From Caulobacter sp. NIBR1757 (GTDB taxonomy: Bacteria; Pseudomonadota; Alphaproteobacteria; Caulobacterales; Caulobacteraceae): 64,000 nucleotides of DNA. Shown here piece by piece: positions 47,318 through 56,957 of the stretch. The translations under genes were made by a program, and so were the position numbers. The notes below the pieces were generated by a model, which saw only the letters and a list, made by a program, of their open reading frames with translations, searched no databases and was not told the origin of the DNA. Within the stretch, counting starts at the first letter, position 1. Every line of letters begins with the position of its first letter. The stretch is taken from positions 3,732,501-3,796,500 of the forward strand of contig NZ_CP115463.1 in NCBI RefSeq assembly GCF_027912495.1, read 5' to 3'.

Positions 47318-47488
47318 ATGAATCTCTCTCTGTCCCCCCGGGGACTGCGCGGCAAGGTGACGGCGGCCCTTACGGCGTTCGCCGACCATCCCATGCTGCT
47401 GCACGGGGCCGATGACGCCCTGGTCGCCACGGCGCGCCAGCCGGCCCCCGCCTTCAGCCCCACCGAAGACGGCTGGAAGGAATTCTGA
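47318..47488 (+). CDS. Short ORF with chemoreceptor-type C-terminal tail (mcpA relic?)
   Basis: A 56-codon ORF beginning MNLSLSPRGLRGKVTAAL and ending TEDGWKEF. The end resembles the C-terminal pentapeptide tether of methyl-accepting proteins (x-W-x-x-F), which docks CheR and CheB; the full receptor at 56958-58853 ends DEWEEF. In C. crescentus the equivalent operon starts with mcpA, immediately before cheX. Here this ORF lies two bases before cheX, in the mcpA position, with no sensor, HAMP or signalling domain. It is probably the remnant of a deleted mcpA whose tail was kept, or a short tail-only protein. No Shine-Dalgarno sequence is obvious. Confidence 0.6.
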   Translation: MNLSLSPRGLRGKVTAALTAFADHPMLLHGADDALVATARQPAPAFSPTEDGWKEF

Positions 47489-47490
47489 GC

Positions 47491-47766
47491 ATGACCATCG
47501 TCAAACTCGACGCCCGATTGACCGCCGACCAGGCCGCCCCCCTGCGCGACGCCCTGCTGGCCCATCGCGGCTCCAGCCTGACCCTCGACGCCGGTGAGGT
47601 CGAACGCCTCGGCGGCCCCTGCTTCCAGGTGCTGGCCGCCGCCCGCAAGACCTGGGCCGCCGACGGCCAGGACCTGACCTTCATCCAACCATCCCCCGCC
47701 TTCACCACCGGTCTCGCCGTCCTGGGCGCGACCGACTGGATGCCGCAAGAGGACATCGCCTCGTGA
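47491..47766 (+). CDS. cheX: Chemotaxis STAS-domain protein CheX
   Basis: A 91-aa single STAS domain (MTIVKLDARLTADQAAPLRD to the LAVLGATDW end), similar to anti-sigma factor antagonists. By position it is CheX of the Caulobacter che operon, not the phosphatase CheX. Its role is unclear. The stop overlaps the cheY start. Confidence 0.82.
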   Translation: MTIVKLDARLTADQAAPLRDALLAHRGSSLTLDAGEVERLGGPCFQVLAAARKTWAADGQDLTFIQPSPAFTTGLAVLGATDWMPQEDIAS

Positions 47767-48128
47767 GCCTGACCATTCTCGCCGTCGACGACTCCCGCAC
47801 TATTCGCGAGATGCTCGGCCATACCCTGCGCGCCGCCGGCTATCGGGTGGTGATGGCCGAGGACGGCGTCGCCGGCCTCGAAGCCCTCGAGACCGAGGCG
47901 CCCGACGTCATCGTCACCGACATCAACATGCCCCGGCTCGACGGCTTCGGCTTCATCGAGGCGGTGCGGGCCGGCAACCGGTCGAACCTCAAGCCGATCC
48001 TGGTGCTGACCACCGAGAGCGAGCCGGAAAAGAAGGCCCGGGCCCGGGCGGCCGGCGCCACCGGCTGGATCGTCAAGCCGTTCGACCCGGTCAAGCTGGT
48101 CGACGCCATCAAGCGCGTGGCGGCTTAG
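47763..48128 (+). CDS. cheYI: Response regulator CheY (CheYI)
   Basis: A 121-aa receiver. The acidic pair D9-D10 and phosphoacceptor D53 (VTDINMPRLDG) are intact, with T82 in VLTTES and the Lys of WIVKPF. CheA-phosphorylated CheY binds the motor switch. The start is GTG, overlapping cheX by four bases. Confidence 0.9.
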   Translation: MSLTILAVDDSRTIREMLGHTLRAAGYRVVMAEDGVAGLEALETEAPDVIVTDINMPRLDGFGFIEAVRAGNRSNLKPILVLTTESEPEKKARARAAGATGWIVKPFDPVKLVDAIKRVAA

Positions 48129-48132
48129 GGGC

Positions 48133-50427
48133 ATGGCTGAGGATCCCATGGAGGCCATCCGGGCCACCTTCTTCATCGAATGCGACGAACTGCTGGCCCA
48201 GCTGGAAGAAGGCCTGCTGGCCATGGAGCAGGGCGACACGGACCCCGAAACGATCAATTCGGTGTTCCGGGCCGTGCATTCGGTCAAGGGCGGGGCCGGC
48301 GCCTTCGGCCTCGATCCGCTGGTGCGCTTCAGCCATGTGTTCGAGACGCTGCTGGACCAGATCCGGTCGGGCAAGGTCGAGCCGAGCGAGGCCATCGTCG
48401 CCGCCCTGCTGCGGGCCGCCGACATGCTGGCAGACCATGTCACCGCGGCCCGTGGCGGCGCGGCGGCCGACGAGGCCCGCTCCAGCCAGATCGGCGAGGC
48501 GCTGATGGCCCTGACCGCCGGCGGCTCACCCGAAGCCATCGAGCCGGAATCGGCGGAAATCGAGGGCCTGGCCTTCAAGCCGCTGACCATCACGCTGGAC
48601 GGCCCCTCCGACCTCGAAGCGACGGATTTCGCGCCGATCCCCTTCGCGGCCCCCTTCGCCGCGCCGCCCGTCGAAGCCGGCTGGGTGATCAGCTTCCGCC
48701 CCCACGACGCCCTCTACGCCAAGGCCAACGACTCGGCCCTGGTGCTGCGGGAACTGACGGGCCTCTGCGACGAGGGACTGGGTCAGGCGACCGTCACCTT
48801 CGACGACAGCGCCCTGCCGGGCCTGGAGGCCATGGAGCCGCGCGAGGCCTATCTGGCCTGGACGATCAGGCTGCCCGGATCGGTGGCCGAGGATGACATC
48901 CGCGAGGCCTTCGCCTTCGTCGATGAGGACTGCGACCTCGATATCGCCCGCGAAGGCGTCGAGGGCTCCCCGACGATGGACTCGTCCGGGTCCGACGAAA
49001 TCGCCGCCTTCGACATCTCGGCGCTGATCCAGCCGCCGATCGAAGCCGAGCCCCCGCCCCTGGACCTGCTCGGCAGCCTGCTGGCGCAGGCTCAGGAACC
49101 GCCGCCGGCGGCGGCACCTGCCCCGCCGCCGAAACCCGTGGCGGCGGCTGACCCGGCCCCAAAGGCCGACGCGGCCGCCCCGGGCGCCCCTCAGGCGGCG
49201 GTCCCGCAGACCATCCGCGTCGATCTCGACCGGGTGGACCGGCTGATCAACCTGGTCGGCGAGATGGTCATCAACCAGGCCATGCTGGCCCAGCGGGTGA
49301 TGGAGTCGGGGGCCGGCAAGGCCGCCGACGTCAACCTGGCGCTGGCCGAGCTGGAGCTGCTGACCCGCGGCATCCAGGACAGCGTCATGGCCATCCGCGC
49401 CCAGCCGGTGAAGTCGGTGTTCCAGCGCATGCCGCGCCTGGTCCGCGAAGTCGCCGAGGCGACCGGCAAGCGTGTGCGGCTGGTCACCGAGGGCGAGGGC
49501 ACCGAGGTCGACAAGACGGTGGTCGAACGGCTGTCCGATCCCATCACCCACATGATCCGCAACGCCATCGACCACGGGCTGGAAACCCCGGCCGAGCGCG
49601 AGGCGAACGGCAAGTCCGGCGAAGGCGTCGTGCGGCTGACCGCCGCCCACCGTTCGGGCCGGATCGTCATCGAGGTCGCCGACGACGGCAAGGGCGTCGA
49701 TCGTCCCCGTGTGAAGGCCAAGGCCATCGAGAACGGCCTGATCGCGCCCGACGCCCAGCTGTCGGACGAGGAGATCGACAACCTGATCTTCGCCCCCGGC
49801 TTCTCCACCGCCTCGGCGGTGTCGGACATCTCCGGCCGCGGCGTCGGCATGGACGTGGTCAAGCGCTCGGTGCAGGCGCTGGGCGGCCGCATCTCGATCA
49901 TCTCCACCCCCGGCCAGGGCTCGCGCTTCTCGCTCAGCCTGCCGCTGACCCTGGCGGTGCTCGACGGCATGGTGGTGACGGTGGGCAAGCAGACCCTGGT
50001 CGCGCCCCTGACCGCCATCATCGAAAGCCTGCGTCCGCGCCCGGGCGAGGTCCGCCCGCTCGGTCCCAACCAGCGCGTGCTGCAGATCCGCGACGAATAT
50101 GTGCCGCTGATCGACACCGGCGCGGCGCTCGGCTTTGGACCTTCGGCTCTCAGCCCCAGCGAGGGCGTTGTCCTGCTGGTCGAGAGCGAGGCCGGGCGGG
50201 TCGCCCTGATGGTCGATCACATCCAGGGTCAGCGCCAGGTGGTGATCAAAAGCCTGGAGACCAACTACCAGGCGACCGAAGGTGTCGCCGCCGCCACCAT
50301 CCTGGGCGATGGCCGCGTCGCCCTGATCCTCGACATCGACGGCCTGGTCGCCACGCATCGCCGCGGCGCGCCGAAGACTGACTCCTCCACGTCCCAATCC
50401 CCGATACCGATGGCCCTCGCAGGATGA
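48133..50427 (+). CDS. cheA: Chemotaxis histidine kinase CheA
   Basis: A 764-aa kinase. The Hpt domain has phospho-His H49 in [13 protein letters not shown] linker and a P2-like region precede a Pro/Ala-rich segment (about 315-355). The dimerisation helices have [20 protein letters not shown]. The ATPase N box is [13 protein letters not shown] and the G1 box [10 protein letters not shown] CheW-like domain ends the protein. All catalytic elements are present. It is cytoplasmic and receptor-bound through CheW. Confidence 0.95.
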   Translation: MAEDPMEAIRATFFIECDELLAQLEEGLLAMEQGDTDPETINSVFRAVHSVKGGAGAFGLDPLVRFSHVFETLLDQIRSGKVEPSEAIVAALLRAADMLADHVTAARGGAAADEARSSQIGEALMALTAGGSPEAIEPESAEIEGLAFKPLTITLDGPSDLEATDFAPIPFAAPFAAPPVEAGWVISFRPHDALYAKANDSALVLRELTGLCDEGLGQATVTFDDSALPGLEAMEPREAYLAWTIRLPGSVAEDDIREAFAFVDEDCDLDIAREGVEGSPTMDSSGSDEIAAFDISALIQPPIEAEPPPLDLLGSLLAQAQEPPPAAAPAPPPKPVAAADPAPKADAAAPGAPQAAVPQTIRVDLDRVDRLINLVGEMVINQAMLAQRVMESGAGKAADVNLALAELELLTRGIQDSVMAIRAQPVKSVFQRMPRLVREVAEATGKRVRLVTEGEGTEVDKTVVERLSDPITHMIRNAIDHGLETPAEREANGKSGEGVVRLTAAHRSGRIVIEVADDGKGVDRPRVKAKAIENGLIAPDAQLSDEEIDNLIFAPGFSTASAVSDISGRGVGMDVVKRSVQALGGRISIISTPGQGSRFSLSLPLTLAVLDGMVVTVGKQTLVAPLTAIIESLRPRPGEVRPLGPNQRVLQIRDEYVPLIDTGAALGFGPSALSPSEGVVLLVESEAGRVALMVDHIQGQRQVVIKSLETNYQATEGVAAATILGDGRVALILDIDGLVATHRRGAPKTDSSTSQSPIPMALAG

Positions 50428-50897
50428 CCCCGATGACGCAAGCCGCCGACAGCGCCCACGAGGGCAGTGAACTGATCTCCTTCCGCATCGGCGAGCAGGA
50501 GTTCTGCGTGGACATCATGGCCGTGCGCGAGATCCGCGGCTGGACCCCGGCCACGCCGGTGCCCCACTCGCAGCGCTTCGTGAAGGGGGTGATCAACCTG
50601 CGTGGGGCGGTGCTGCCGGTGGTCGACCTGGCCGACCGGCTGGGCATTGGCGTCGCCGAGGAAAGCGCTCGCCACGTCATCATCGTGGCGCAGATCCGCG
50701 ACCGCATCGTCGGCCTGCTGGTCGATGCGGTCTGCGACATCCTGTCGACCGCCGAGCACAAGATCCAGCGCACGCCCGATCTGGCCGGAGACCCGATGCA
50801 GAACTTCATCCGTGGACTGATCACGCTGGAGGGTCGGATGATCAGCCTGATCGACCTTGACCTGATCCTCGATCAGACCCGGGCGGAGGCGGCTTGA
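50424..50897 (+). CDS. cheW: Chemotaxis coupling protein CheW
   Basis: A 157-aa CheW domain ([20 protein letters not shown], then [20 protein letters not shown]) linking receptors to CheA. ATG overlaps the cheA stop by four bases. Confidence 0.94.
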   Translation: MTPMTQAADSAHEGSELISFRIGEQEFCVDIMAVREIRGWTPATPVPHSQRFVKGVINLRGAVLPVVDLADRLGIGVAEESARHVIIVAQIRDRIVGLLVDAVCDILSTAEHKIQRTPDLAGDPMQNFIRGLITLEGRMISLIDLDLILDQTRAEAA

Positions 50898-50902
50898 GGT
50901 CG

Positions 50903-51772
50903 ATGGCCGCTCTGGACGCTCCTTCGACGCAAGGCGGGGGCCGGGAATTCGCCTTCACGGGTGAGGATTTCCGGACCATCGCCGCCGTCCTGCACGGTGA
51001 CGCGGGCATCTACCTGCCCGACACCAAGGCCACCCTGGTCTATTCCAGGCTGGCCAAGCGGCTGCGCGTGCTGGGCATGTCGAGCTTCCGCGAATACTGC
51101 GCCCTGATCCAGGGTCAGAATGGCCTCGACGAGCGCCAGGCCATGCTGGCCGCCCTGACCACCAACGTCACCCGCTTCTTCCGCGAACCGCACCACTTCG
51201 AGGATTTGCGCGACAAGGTGATGCCGGCCCTGGCCGCCAAGGCCCGCTCCGGCGGCCGGGTGCGCCTGTGGTCGGCCGGCTGTTCGACGGGGCCGGAGCC
51301 CTATTCGATGGCCCTGACCCTGCTGGGCGTGCTGCCCGACGCGGCGCGCCACGACGTCAAGATCCTGGCCACCGACATCGATCCCAATGTCGTTCAGACC
51401 GCCCGCGCCGGCGTCTACAGCCGCGAGGCCCTGGAAGCGGTGCCGGCCAGCGACCGCAAGCACCTGATGCGCGATCCCGCCGCCGGATCCGACATGTGGC
51501 GACTGTCGGACGAAGTGCAGGATCTGATCACTTTCCGCGAGTTGAACCTGGTCCGGCCCTGGCCGATGAGCGGCAAGTTCGACGTCATCTTCTGCCGCAA
51601 CGTCGTCATCTACTTCGACGACGCCACCCAGGAGCAGGTCTGGAAGAAGTTCATCGACGTGATGAACCCTGGCGCCCGCCTCTACATCGGCCACTCCGAG
51701 CGGGTCAGCGGCGACGGCGGCCGCCTGATCAGCGACGGGCTCACCGCCTACCGTCTGGGAGCCGCCCGATGA
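50903..51772 (+). CDS. cheR: Chemoreceptor methyltransferase CheR
   Basis: A SAM-dependent methyltransferase of 289 aa. An N-terminal helical domain includes [14 protein letters not shown], the SAM pocket is [16 protein letters not shown], and [10 protein letters not shown] follows. It methylates receptor Glu residues. Start at 50903 (ATG, GAGG just upstream). A TTG at 50894 overlapping the cheW stop would add three codons. Confidence 0.92.
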   Translation: MAALDAPSTQGGGREFAFTGEDFRTIAAVLHGDAGIYLPDTKATLVYSRLAKRLRVLGMSSFREYCALIQGQNGLDERQAMLAALTTNVTRFFREPHHFEDLRDKVMPALAAKARSGGRVRLWSAGCSTGPEPYSMALTLLGVLPDAARHDVKILATDIDPNVVQTARAGVYSREALEAVPASDRKHLMRDPAAGSDMWRLSDEVQDLITFRELNLVRPWPMSGKFDVIFCRNVVIYFDDATQEQVWKKFIDVMNPGARLYIGHSERVSGDGGRLISDGLTAYRLGAAR

Positions 51773-52809
51773 GCCGCGTCACCGTTCTGGTCGTCGATGA
51801 CAGCGCCACCATGCGCAGCCTGATCTGCGCCGTGCTGCGCCGCGATCCCGATATCGAGGTCATTGGACAGGCCGGCGATCCGCTGGAGGCCCGCGAGGCC
51901 ATCAAGCGGCTGAACCCGGACGTCATCACCCTGGACATCGAGATGCCGAACATGAGCGGCATCGAGTTCCTCGAGAAGATCATGCGCCTGCGCCCGACGC
52001 CGGTGATCATGATCTCGACCCTGACCCAGGCCGGGGCCGACATCACCATCGAGGCCCTCGCGCTCGGCGCCGTCGACTGCGTCGGCAAGCCCGGCCACGG
52101 AATGATCGCCGCCGACGCCTTCGGCGGCCTGCCCGAGAAGGTCAAGGCGGCCGCTCGGTCCCGCCTGCGTCCGCTGGGCGACGCGCCGCCCGCGCAGGCG
52201 GCGACGGGGCCCGCCTTCAAGCCCAACGGCTCGGTGGTGGCCATCGGCTCCTCGACCGGCGGGGTCGAGGCCCTGCTGTCGGTCATCCCCGCCCTGCCCG
52301 CCAACGGCCCGCCGACGGTGATCACCCAGCACATGCCGGGGACCTTCACCGGGAGCTTCGCCAAGCGGCTCGACAGCGCCTCGGCCGCCCATGTCACCGA
52401 GGCCGTGGACGGCGATCGGCTGGAGCCGGGCCGCGTCTTCCTCGCCCCCGGCGGCGATCGACACCTGACCGTCGTGAAGGCGGGCGGAATCCTGCGCTGC
52501 CGCCTGACCCAGGGCGAGCCCGTCAGCGGCCACTGTCCCTCCGTGGACGTGCTGTTCGACTCCGTCGCCACCGCCGTCGGCAAGAAGGCGGTCGGCGCCA
52601 TCCTCACCGGCATGGGCCGCGACGGGGCCAAGGGCCTGCTGAGCATGCGTCAGGCCGGGGGCCGCACCCTGGGCCAGGACGAGGCCACCTGCGTTGTCTA
52701 CGGCATGCCCAAGGCGGCGTTCGAGCTGGGCGCCGTCGAGCGCCAATTCCCCGTTTCCCGCATGGGCGCGCAGATCCTCGCCGCCTGCGCCTCGATGTCC
52801 GAAGGTTAG
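51769..52809 (+). CDS. cheB: Chemoreceptor methylesterase/deamidase CheB
   Basis: A 346-aa receiver plus esterase. Phosphoacceptor D56 ([11 protein letters not shown]), catalytic S162 in [11 protein letters not shown], His in [12 protein letters not shown] and Asp in [10 protein letters not shown] are intact. Activated CheB demethylates receptors. Coupled to cheR by ATGA. Confidence 0.94.
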   Translation: MSRVTVLVVDDSATMRSLICAVLRRDPDIEVIGQAGDPLEAREAIKRLNPDVITLDIEMPNMSGIEFLEKIMRLRPTPVIMISTLTQAGADITIEALALGAVDCVGKPGHGMIAADAFGGLPEKVKAAARSRLRPLGDAPPAQAATGPAFKPNGSVVAIGSSTGGVEALLSVIPALPANGPPTVITQHMPGTFTGSFAKRLDSASAAHVTEAVDGDRLEPGRVFLAPGGDRHLTVVKAGGILRCRLTQGEPVSGHCPSVDVLFDSVATAVGKKAVGAILTGMGRDGAKGLLSMRQAGGRTLGQDEATCVVYGMPKAAFELGAVERQFPVSRMGAQILAACASMSEG

Positions 52810-52815
52810 AGCAAA

Positions 52816-53208
52816 ATGCCAGCGGCTTCCGCCATTTCCGTCCTCGTCGTCGACGACCAGCTGACCATCCGCGCCCTGGTGCGTTCGGGCCTGCAGCAAC
52901 TGGGCTTCAAGGATATCCGCGAGGCCGCCGACGGCGAGGCTGCCCTGCGCGAGCTGCTGGCCAAGCCGGCTCACCTGGTGATCAGCGACTACAACATGCC
53001 CAAGCTGGACGGCCTGGGCCTGCTGCGCGCCGTGCGCGCCCACCCGCCCTTCCGCACCATCGCCTTCATCATGCTGACCGGCCGCGCCGACACCGACCTG
53101 GTTCAGCGGGCCGTGCAGTTCGGAGTCAACAACTACCTGGTCAAGCCCTTCACCGTTCAGGTTCTCAAGGAAAAGATCGAGGCGGTGTTCGGAGCGCTGA
53201 CCGCATGA
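52816..53208 (+). CDS. cheYII: Response regulator CheY (CheYII)
   Basis: A 130-aa receiver with D13-D14, phosphoacceptor D58 ([11 protein letters not shown]), Thr in MLTGRAD and Lys in LVKPFT, so probably functional. It matches cheYII by synteny with C. crescentus. Confidence 0.9.
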   Translation: MPAASAISVLVVDDQLTIRALVRSGLQQLGFKDIREAADGEAALRELLAKPAHLVISDYNMPKLDGLGLLRAVRAHPPFRTIAFIMLTGRADTDLVQRAVQFGVNNYLVKPFTVQVLKEKIEAVFGALTA

Positions 53209-53780
53209 CCACGCTTGCCCAGACCGTCGTCGACGCCAGAGGACGCACCCTTCACATCGGCCAGGGCGAGCATCAGGTCTCGTCCGACCCGGGGGTGGCG
53301 ATCACCACCATCCTCGGGTCCTGCATAGCCGCCTGTATCCGCGATCCGGTCAGCGGCGTCGGCGGCATGAATCACTTCCTGCTGCCGGAAGGCGACGCCG
53401 CCGCCGACAGCGAGGCCGGTCGCCGTTACGGCGTCAACGCCATGGAGCGGCTGATAAACAGCCTGCTGGCGGCCGGCGCCCGGCGCGACCGCCTGGAGGC
53501 CAAGCTGTTCGGCGGCGCCAGCATGTTCGACCGCCTGCGCAACATCGGGGCCGAGAACGCCGCCTTCGCCCACCGCTTCCTCAGCGCCGAAGGCATCACA
53601 GTCGTCGGCGGCGACACCGGCGGAGACAAGGCCCGGCGCATTCGCTATTGGCCGACCACCGGCCAGGCCCAGCAGAAGCTGCTGACTGACAACGATCCGG
53701 TCGTCTTTGTGCGCGAACGGACGATCGCCGTGGCTCCGCCGCCGATGGCCGTCGCGTCCGGCGACCTGGAGCTGTTCTGA
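53205..53780 (+). CDS. cheD: Chemoreceptor glutamine deamidase CheD
   Basis: A 191-aa deamidase. The catalytic C40 is in [12 protein letters not shown] and H57 in [11 protein letters not shown]. It converts receptor Gln residues to Glu. ATG overlaps the preceding stop. Confidence 0.93.
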   Translation: MTTLAQTVVDARGRTLHIGQGEHQVSSDPGVAITTILGSCIAACIRDPVSGVGGMNHFLLPEGDAAADSEAGRRYGVNAMERLINSLLAAGARRDRLEAKLFGGASMFDRLRNIGAENAAFAHRFLSAEGITVVGGDTGGDKARRIRYWPTTGQAQQKLLTDNDPVVFVRERTIAVAPPPMAVASGDLELF

Positions 53781-54166
53781 TGAGCCAGACCGCCGCCCTG
53801 AAGACCGTCGAATCCGCCCAGTCCGCCCCCCACCGGCTGAGCTGCGTGCTCGACGGCATCGCCTACGAACTGGACCGTCTGCAGACCCAGGCCCTGCGGC
53901 TGCAGGACGTCTGCAACGGACCAGACCCGGATCCGGTCATGGTCCAGGAGCTCCAGGCCCTGGACCTGATGACCCAGAGCCTGTCGGCCCTCGCCCAGTT
54001 CGTCTGGGGCCTGATCGACCAGCTGCCGAACGATATCGAACTCGACCTCGGCGTTCTGCTGAGCGCCGTGCCGTTGCACGATCTGGCCGGCCGCCTTGCC
54101 GCCGGCGCGGCCGGCACCTCACTGATCTTCGAGGACCCGCAGTCGGGCGACTTCGACCTGTTCTGA
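53780..54166 (+). CDS. cheU: CheU-like chemotaxis protein
   Basis: A 128-aa helical protein with an Asp-rich end (DPQSGDFDLF). It occupies the CheU position between cheD and cheYIII and shares one base with the cheD stop. Function poorly known; named by synteny with the C. crescentus operon. Confidence 0.75.
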   Translation: MSQTAALKTVESAQSAPHRLSCVLDGIAYELDRLQTQALRLQDVCNGPDPDPVMVQELQALDLMTQSLSALAQFVWGLIDQLPNDIELDLGVLLSAVPLHDLAGRLAAGAAGTSLIFEDPQSGDFDLF

Positions 54167-54169
54167 TCG

Positions 54170-54781
54170 ATGGCTCCCGTCCCGCCTCTCCTGTCCTCAA
54201 GCGTAAAGATAGATCTCTCACGGAGCCGGGTCCTGCTGCTCGACGACAATCGCGCCCATCTGGACATGCTGGGCGGGGTGTTGAACGGCTTTGACCTGCG
54301 CAAGCAGAACAAGTGCGAGAGCGTCGAGGCGGCCAAGGACGCCCTCTATGGCGCCCAGTTCGACCTGGTCATGGTCGAGGCGGCGATGTCAGGACAGAAC
54401 GGCTTCGACTTCATCCGCTGGCTGCGCCGCACGGGGCCGGACAACAACCGCACCGTTCCCGTGCTGGTCGTCACCGGGGCCACCAGTAAGGACGAGGTGA
54501 CCATGGCCCGCGACTGCGGCGCCAACTTCGTGGTCGCCAAGCCGGTGACGCCGGTGGTCCTGTTGCAGCGGATCATCTGGCTGGGCCGGGACACCCGGAT
54601 GTTTGTCGAAGCGGAATCCTATGTCGGGCCGGATCGCCGCTTCAAGGCCTTCGGCCCGCCGCCCGGCATGAAGGGCCGTCGCCGCGACGACCTGACTGCC
54701 GAGATCGGCTTCGCCTCGGAGCCGAACATGTCCCAGAACGAGATTGATATGCTGATCAAGCCCGCCCGCGTGGTGCTGTGA
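54170..54781 (+). CDS. cheYIII: CheYIII-like receiver with Glu at the phosphoacceptor site
   Basis: A 203-aa protein with a CheY-like domain to about residue 135 and a 70-residue extension. The metal-binding pair D25-D26, T102 and K124 are kept. The phosphoacceptor position is E70 (LVMVEAAMSGQNG instead of a VDxxMP-like sequence). Glu can mimic the charged state but cannot be phosphorylated by the normal reaction. It may act constitutively or as a partner-binding protein. Extension rich in Arg and Gly, ending ARVVL. Confidence 0.85.
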   Translation: MAPVPPLLSSSVKIDLSRSRVLLLDDNRAHLDMLGGVLNGFDLRKQNKCESVEAAKDALYGAQFDLVMVEAAMSGQNGFDFIRWLRRTGPDNNRTVPVLVVTGATSKDEVTMARDCGANFVVAKPVTPVVLLQRIIWLGRDTRMFVEAESYVGPDRRFKAFGPPPGMKGRRRDDLTAEIGFASEPNMSQNEIDMLIKPARVVL

Positions 54782-55221
54782 GCGCCGCCCGCGTCTTCAA
54801 GCCCAACAACCCGTTGGCCGGCACGGTTGGCGGCGAGCGGGGCCTTCGCGTCGATACCGTGTTGAACAACGCCGAAGCCCAGCTCAAGCGCATGCAGGAT
54901 CCGCTGCGCGCATCCCTGGCCGCGTGGGTGAACGAGATCCTCGTCCTGTCGGCCGAGCCCGCGCCTGACCGGGCCCGGCTGTCCTGGCTGGCCAATGGTG
55001 TCTTCGGGGTGGCGGGGGCCTGCGATCTGGACGCGCTGGCCCGCTGCGGCGGCCTGCTGGGCCGCGCCATCGAGGCGATGGGCCAGACCTGGCGCCGCGA
55101 CGCCGCCGGCCTCTACGCGGCCTCGATGGTCAGACTTCTGGGCGGTGCGTCAAAGGCCGAGGAAACGGCCGTCCTGGCCTCGCTCGAGGCGATGACCAAA
55201 CGTCTCGCCGACGCCCCCTGA
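54778..55221 (+). CDS. cheE: CheE-like chemotaxis protein
   Basis: A 147-aa helical protein, last gene of the che operon, with a GTG start overlapping cheYIII by four bases. Named from position as in C. crescentus; the N-terminus FKPNNPLAGTVGGERGL is followed by repeated Ala/Leu helices. Mechanism unknown. Confidence 0.78.
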   Translation: MSAARVFKPNNPLAGTVGGERGLRVDTVLNNAEAQLKRMQDPLRASLAAWVNEILVLSAEPAPDRARLSWLANGVFGVAGACDLDALARCGGLLGRAIEAMGQTWRRDAAGLYAASMVRLLGGASKAEETAVLASLEAMTKRLADAP

Positions 55222-55231
55222 AGATCTCGGC

Positions 55232-55705
55232 TCAGCCGCGGGCGGAGGTCTTGCGGCTGAAGGCCGACAGTTCCGAGACCCGCGGCAGCTTGGCCGCCTG
55301 TTCGACCAGCAGACGCTCGATTTCACGCGCGGCGTCGACCGCCTCCTCCGGCGGGGCGACGATCGACTGACGGGTTTCGGTCAGGACCGCGGCGATGGCC
55401 GCGCTGGCGTTGACGTCTTCTACCCGCACGATGTCCGCCTCGTCGGCCAGGGAACGGTCGATGGCGCGGCGCGCTTCCGCCGACATGGCGGCCAGGGCCT
55501 GCAAGGTGGCGCGGCCGAAGGCCAGGGCGCAGCTGACGTCGATGTCCAGGGCGTCGATGCGCGCGCGCAGGTCTTCGTTGGTCGTGGCGGTCTGCAAGTC
55601 GGGGTCCCCGGGAGGGTGACGCGATTTCAAAGATGCGCCCTGCGTCCTCGGCACACCCTTACGCAAACTGAGGGTGCAGGTACCGACGGGAAGGCCGGAT
55701 GTCAA
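55232..55705 (-). CDS. Unknown small helical protein downstream of che
   Basis: Up to 157 aa, convergent with cheE (10-bp gap). The part from about residue 37 (LQTATTNEDLRARIDALDID and following) is soluble, helical and Ala/Glu/Arg-rich; the first 36 residues look non-coding, so an internal start such as TTG at 55597 is possible. No Shine-Dalgarno sequence supports either start. No recognised family. Confidence 0.5.
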   Translation of the reverse strand: MTSGLPVGTCTLSLRKGVPRTQGASLKSRHPPGDPDLQTATTNEDLRARIDALDIDVSCALAFGRATLQALAAMSAEARRAIDRSLADEADIVRVEDVNASAAIAAVLTETRQSIVAPPEEAVDAAREIERLLVEQAAKLPRVSELSAFSRKTSARG

Positions 55706-55771
55706 GAAAAAAGGTGCATTTACAACTATCTGACTGACCTACTTTCGACACTGCAAATATCTTAATGAGCG

Positions 55772-55792
55772 ATTATCGGCGTTAGCGATAAT
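55772..55792. promoter_or_regulatory. Candidate operator upstream of the MarR pair
   Basis: ATTATCG and CGATAAT form a perfect 7-bp dyad around seven bases, in an AT-rich stretch 83 bp before the first MarR start. Size and symmetry suit a winged-helix MarR dimer. Confidence 0.5.
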
Positions 55793-55874
55793 TTGGCACG
55801 GTGACTGCTGTAAGTGATTGCCATTTATACGGGAACCTGATGCATTGCCTCATGGCTTTGGATGGACACGGGTG

Positions 55875-56423
55875 ATGGCGGAGCGGGGCGAGCCCGACCT
55901 GCAGTCGGCGGACCGCGGTCTTGAAGACCGCCTGGTCCCCGGGCAGCTGTTCTTCCTGCTGCACCATCTGGTCCGCCAGCGGGAATCGGCGCTGGGCGAG
56001 GTTCTGGCGCCCGTTGGTCTCTCCCTGCTGCAGTGGCAGGTGATGTCGACCCTGACGCGGCTGGAGCGGGCGACGATGGGCGACGTGGCCGCCTTCTGCG
56101 CCGCCGACCGCACCACCCTGACCCGCACCATCGACAAGATGGTCGAGGCCGGCCTGATCCAGCGCGACCGCGACCGGAAAGACCGGCGCCAGGTGCATCT
56201 GGTGCTGACCGCCGCCGGCCAGGACCGCTTCCTGCGCGGCCTGGACGCGGTCGAGCCGTTCAACCGACGGGTCGCGCGGGTGATCAGGCCCGAGGAACTC
56301 AGCGTCCTGGAGGCGATGATCCGCCGCGTGCTGAACGACGTGCTGGACGATCCCGACTGGGTCGAGGACCTGATGGCCTTTCGCCGCCTGAAACAGGCGA
56401 AGCGCGCCGGGATCACCGCGTGA
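55875..56423 (+). CDS. MarR-family regulator 1
   Basis: A 182-aa winged-helix regulator. DNA-binding region about residues 55-105: TMGDVAAFCAADRTTLTRTIDKMVEAGLIQR with the RDRKDRRQVHLVLTAAG wing. The start at 55875 gives the usual family length. It is coupled to a second MarR gene by GTGA. The effector is not predictable. Confidence 0.88.
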   Translation: MAERGEPDLQSADRGLEDRLVPGQLFFLLHHLVRQRESALGEVLAPVGLSLLQWQVMSTLTRLERATMGDVAAFCAADRTTLTRTIDKMVEAGLIQRDRDRKDRRQVHLVLTAAGQDRFLRGLDAVEPFNRRVARVIRPEELSVLEAMIRRVLNDVLDDPDWVEDLMAFRRLKQAKRAGITA

Positions 56424-56950
56424 ACTGGCGGGATCCCGAGGCCCGGGGGGCGGGCCACGACTTCATGGCCGACCTGCCGGAACAGCTGTTCTACATGGTC
56501 TACCAGGTGCACCGGCGGCGCGAGATCGCCATCGAACAGGTGCTGAAGGACGCCAATCTGACCATGGCCCTGTGGCGCGCCCTGTTGACGGTGCACCGCA
56601 TGGAGCCCTGCACGATGAACGAACTGGCCCGCTGGACATCGCTGGAGCGGACCAGCCTGACCCGCACCCTGGACCAGATGGAAGACCAGGGCCTGATCAC
56701 CCGCACCACCCCGCCGAAGGACCGTCGCCAGGTCGTGGTGGCGCTGACCCCGGCCGGACATGAGGCCTATCAACGCGGCTACAGCGCCGTCACCGCCTGG
56801 AACCGCGCCGCCCTGGACGGCCTGCCGACCGACCAGCTGGCGGCGCTGAAAACAGCGCTGGACCATATCCTGACGTCGGCCATGGACGACAAGACGCTGG
56901 CCCGGGACATCGTCGAGTTCGACTTCCGGCCCCGGCCGCACCAAGCCTGA
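56420..56950 (+). CDS. MarR-family regulator 2
   Basis: A 176-aa MarR regulator, paralogue of its neighbour (NELARWTSLERTSLTRTLDQ, wing PPKDRRQVVVALTPAG). GTG start at 56420 overlapping the first gene's stop. The pair may form heterodimers. Confidence 0.86.
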   Translation: MNWRDPEARGAGHDFMADLPEQLFYMVYQVHRRREIAIEQVLKDANLTMALWRALLTVHRMEPCTMNELARWTSLERTSLTRTLDQMEDQGLITRTTPPKDRRQVVVALTPAGHEAYQRGYSAVTAWNRAALDGLPTDQLAALKTALDHILTSAMDDKTLARDIVEFDFRPRPHQA

Positions 56951-56957
56951 GCGGCCG

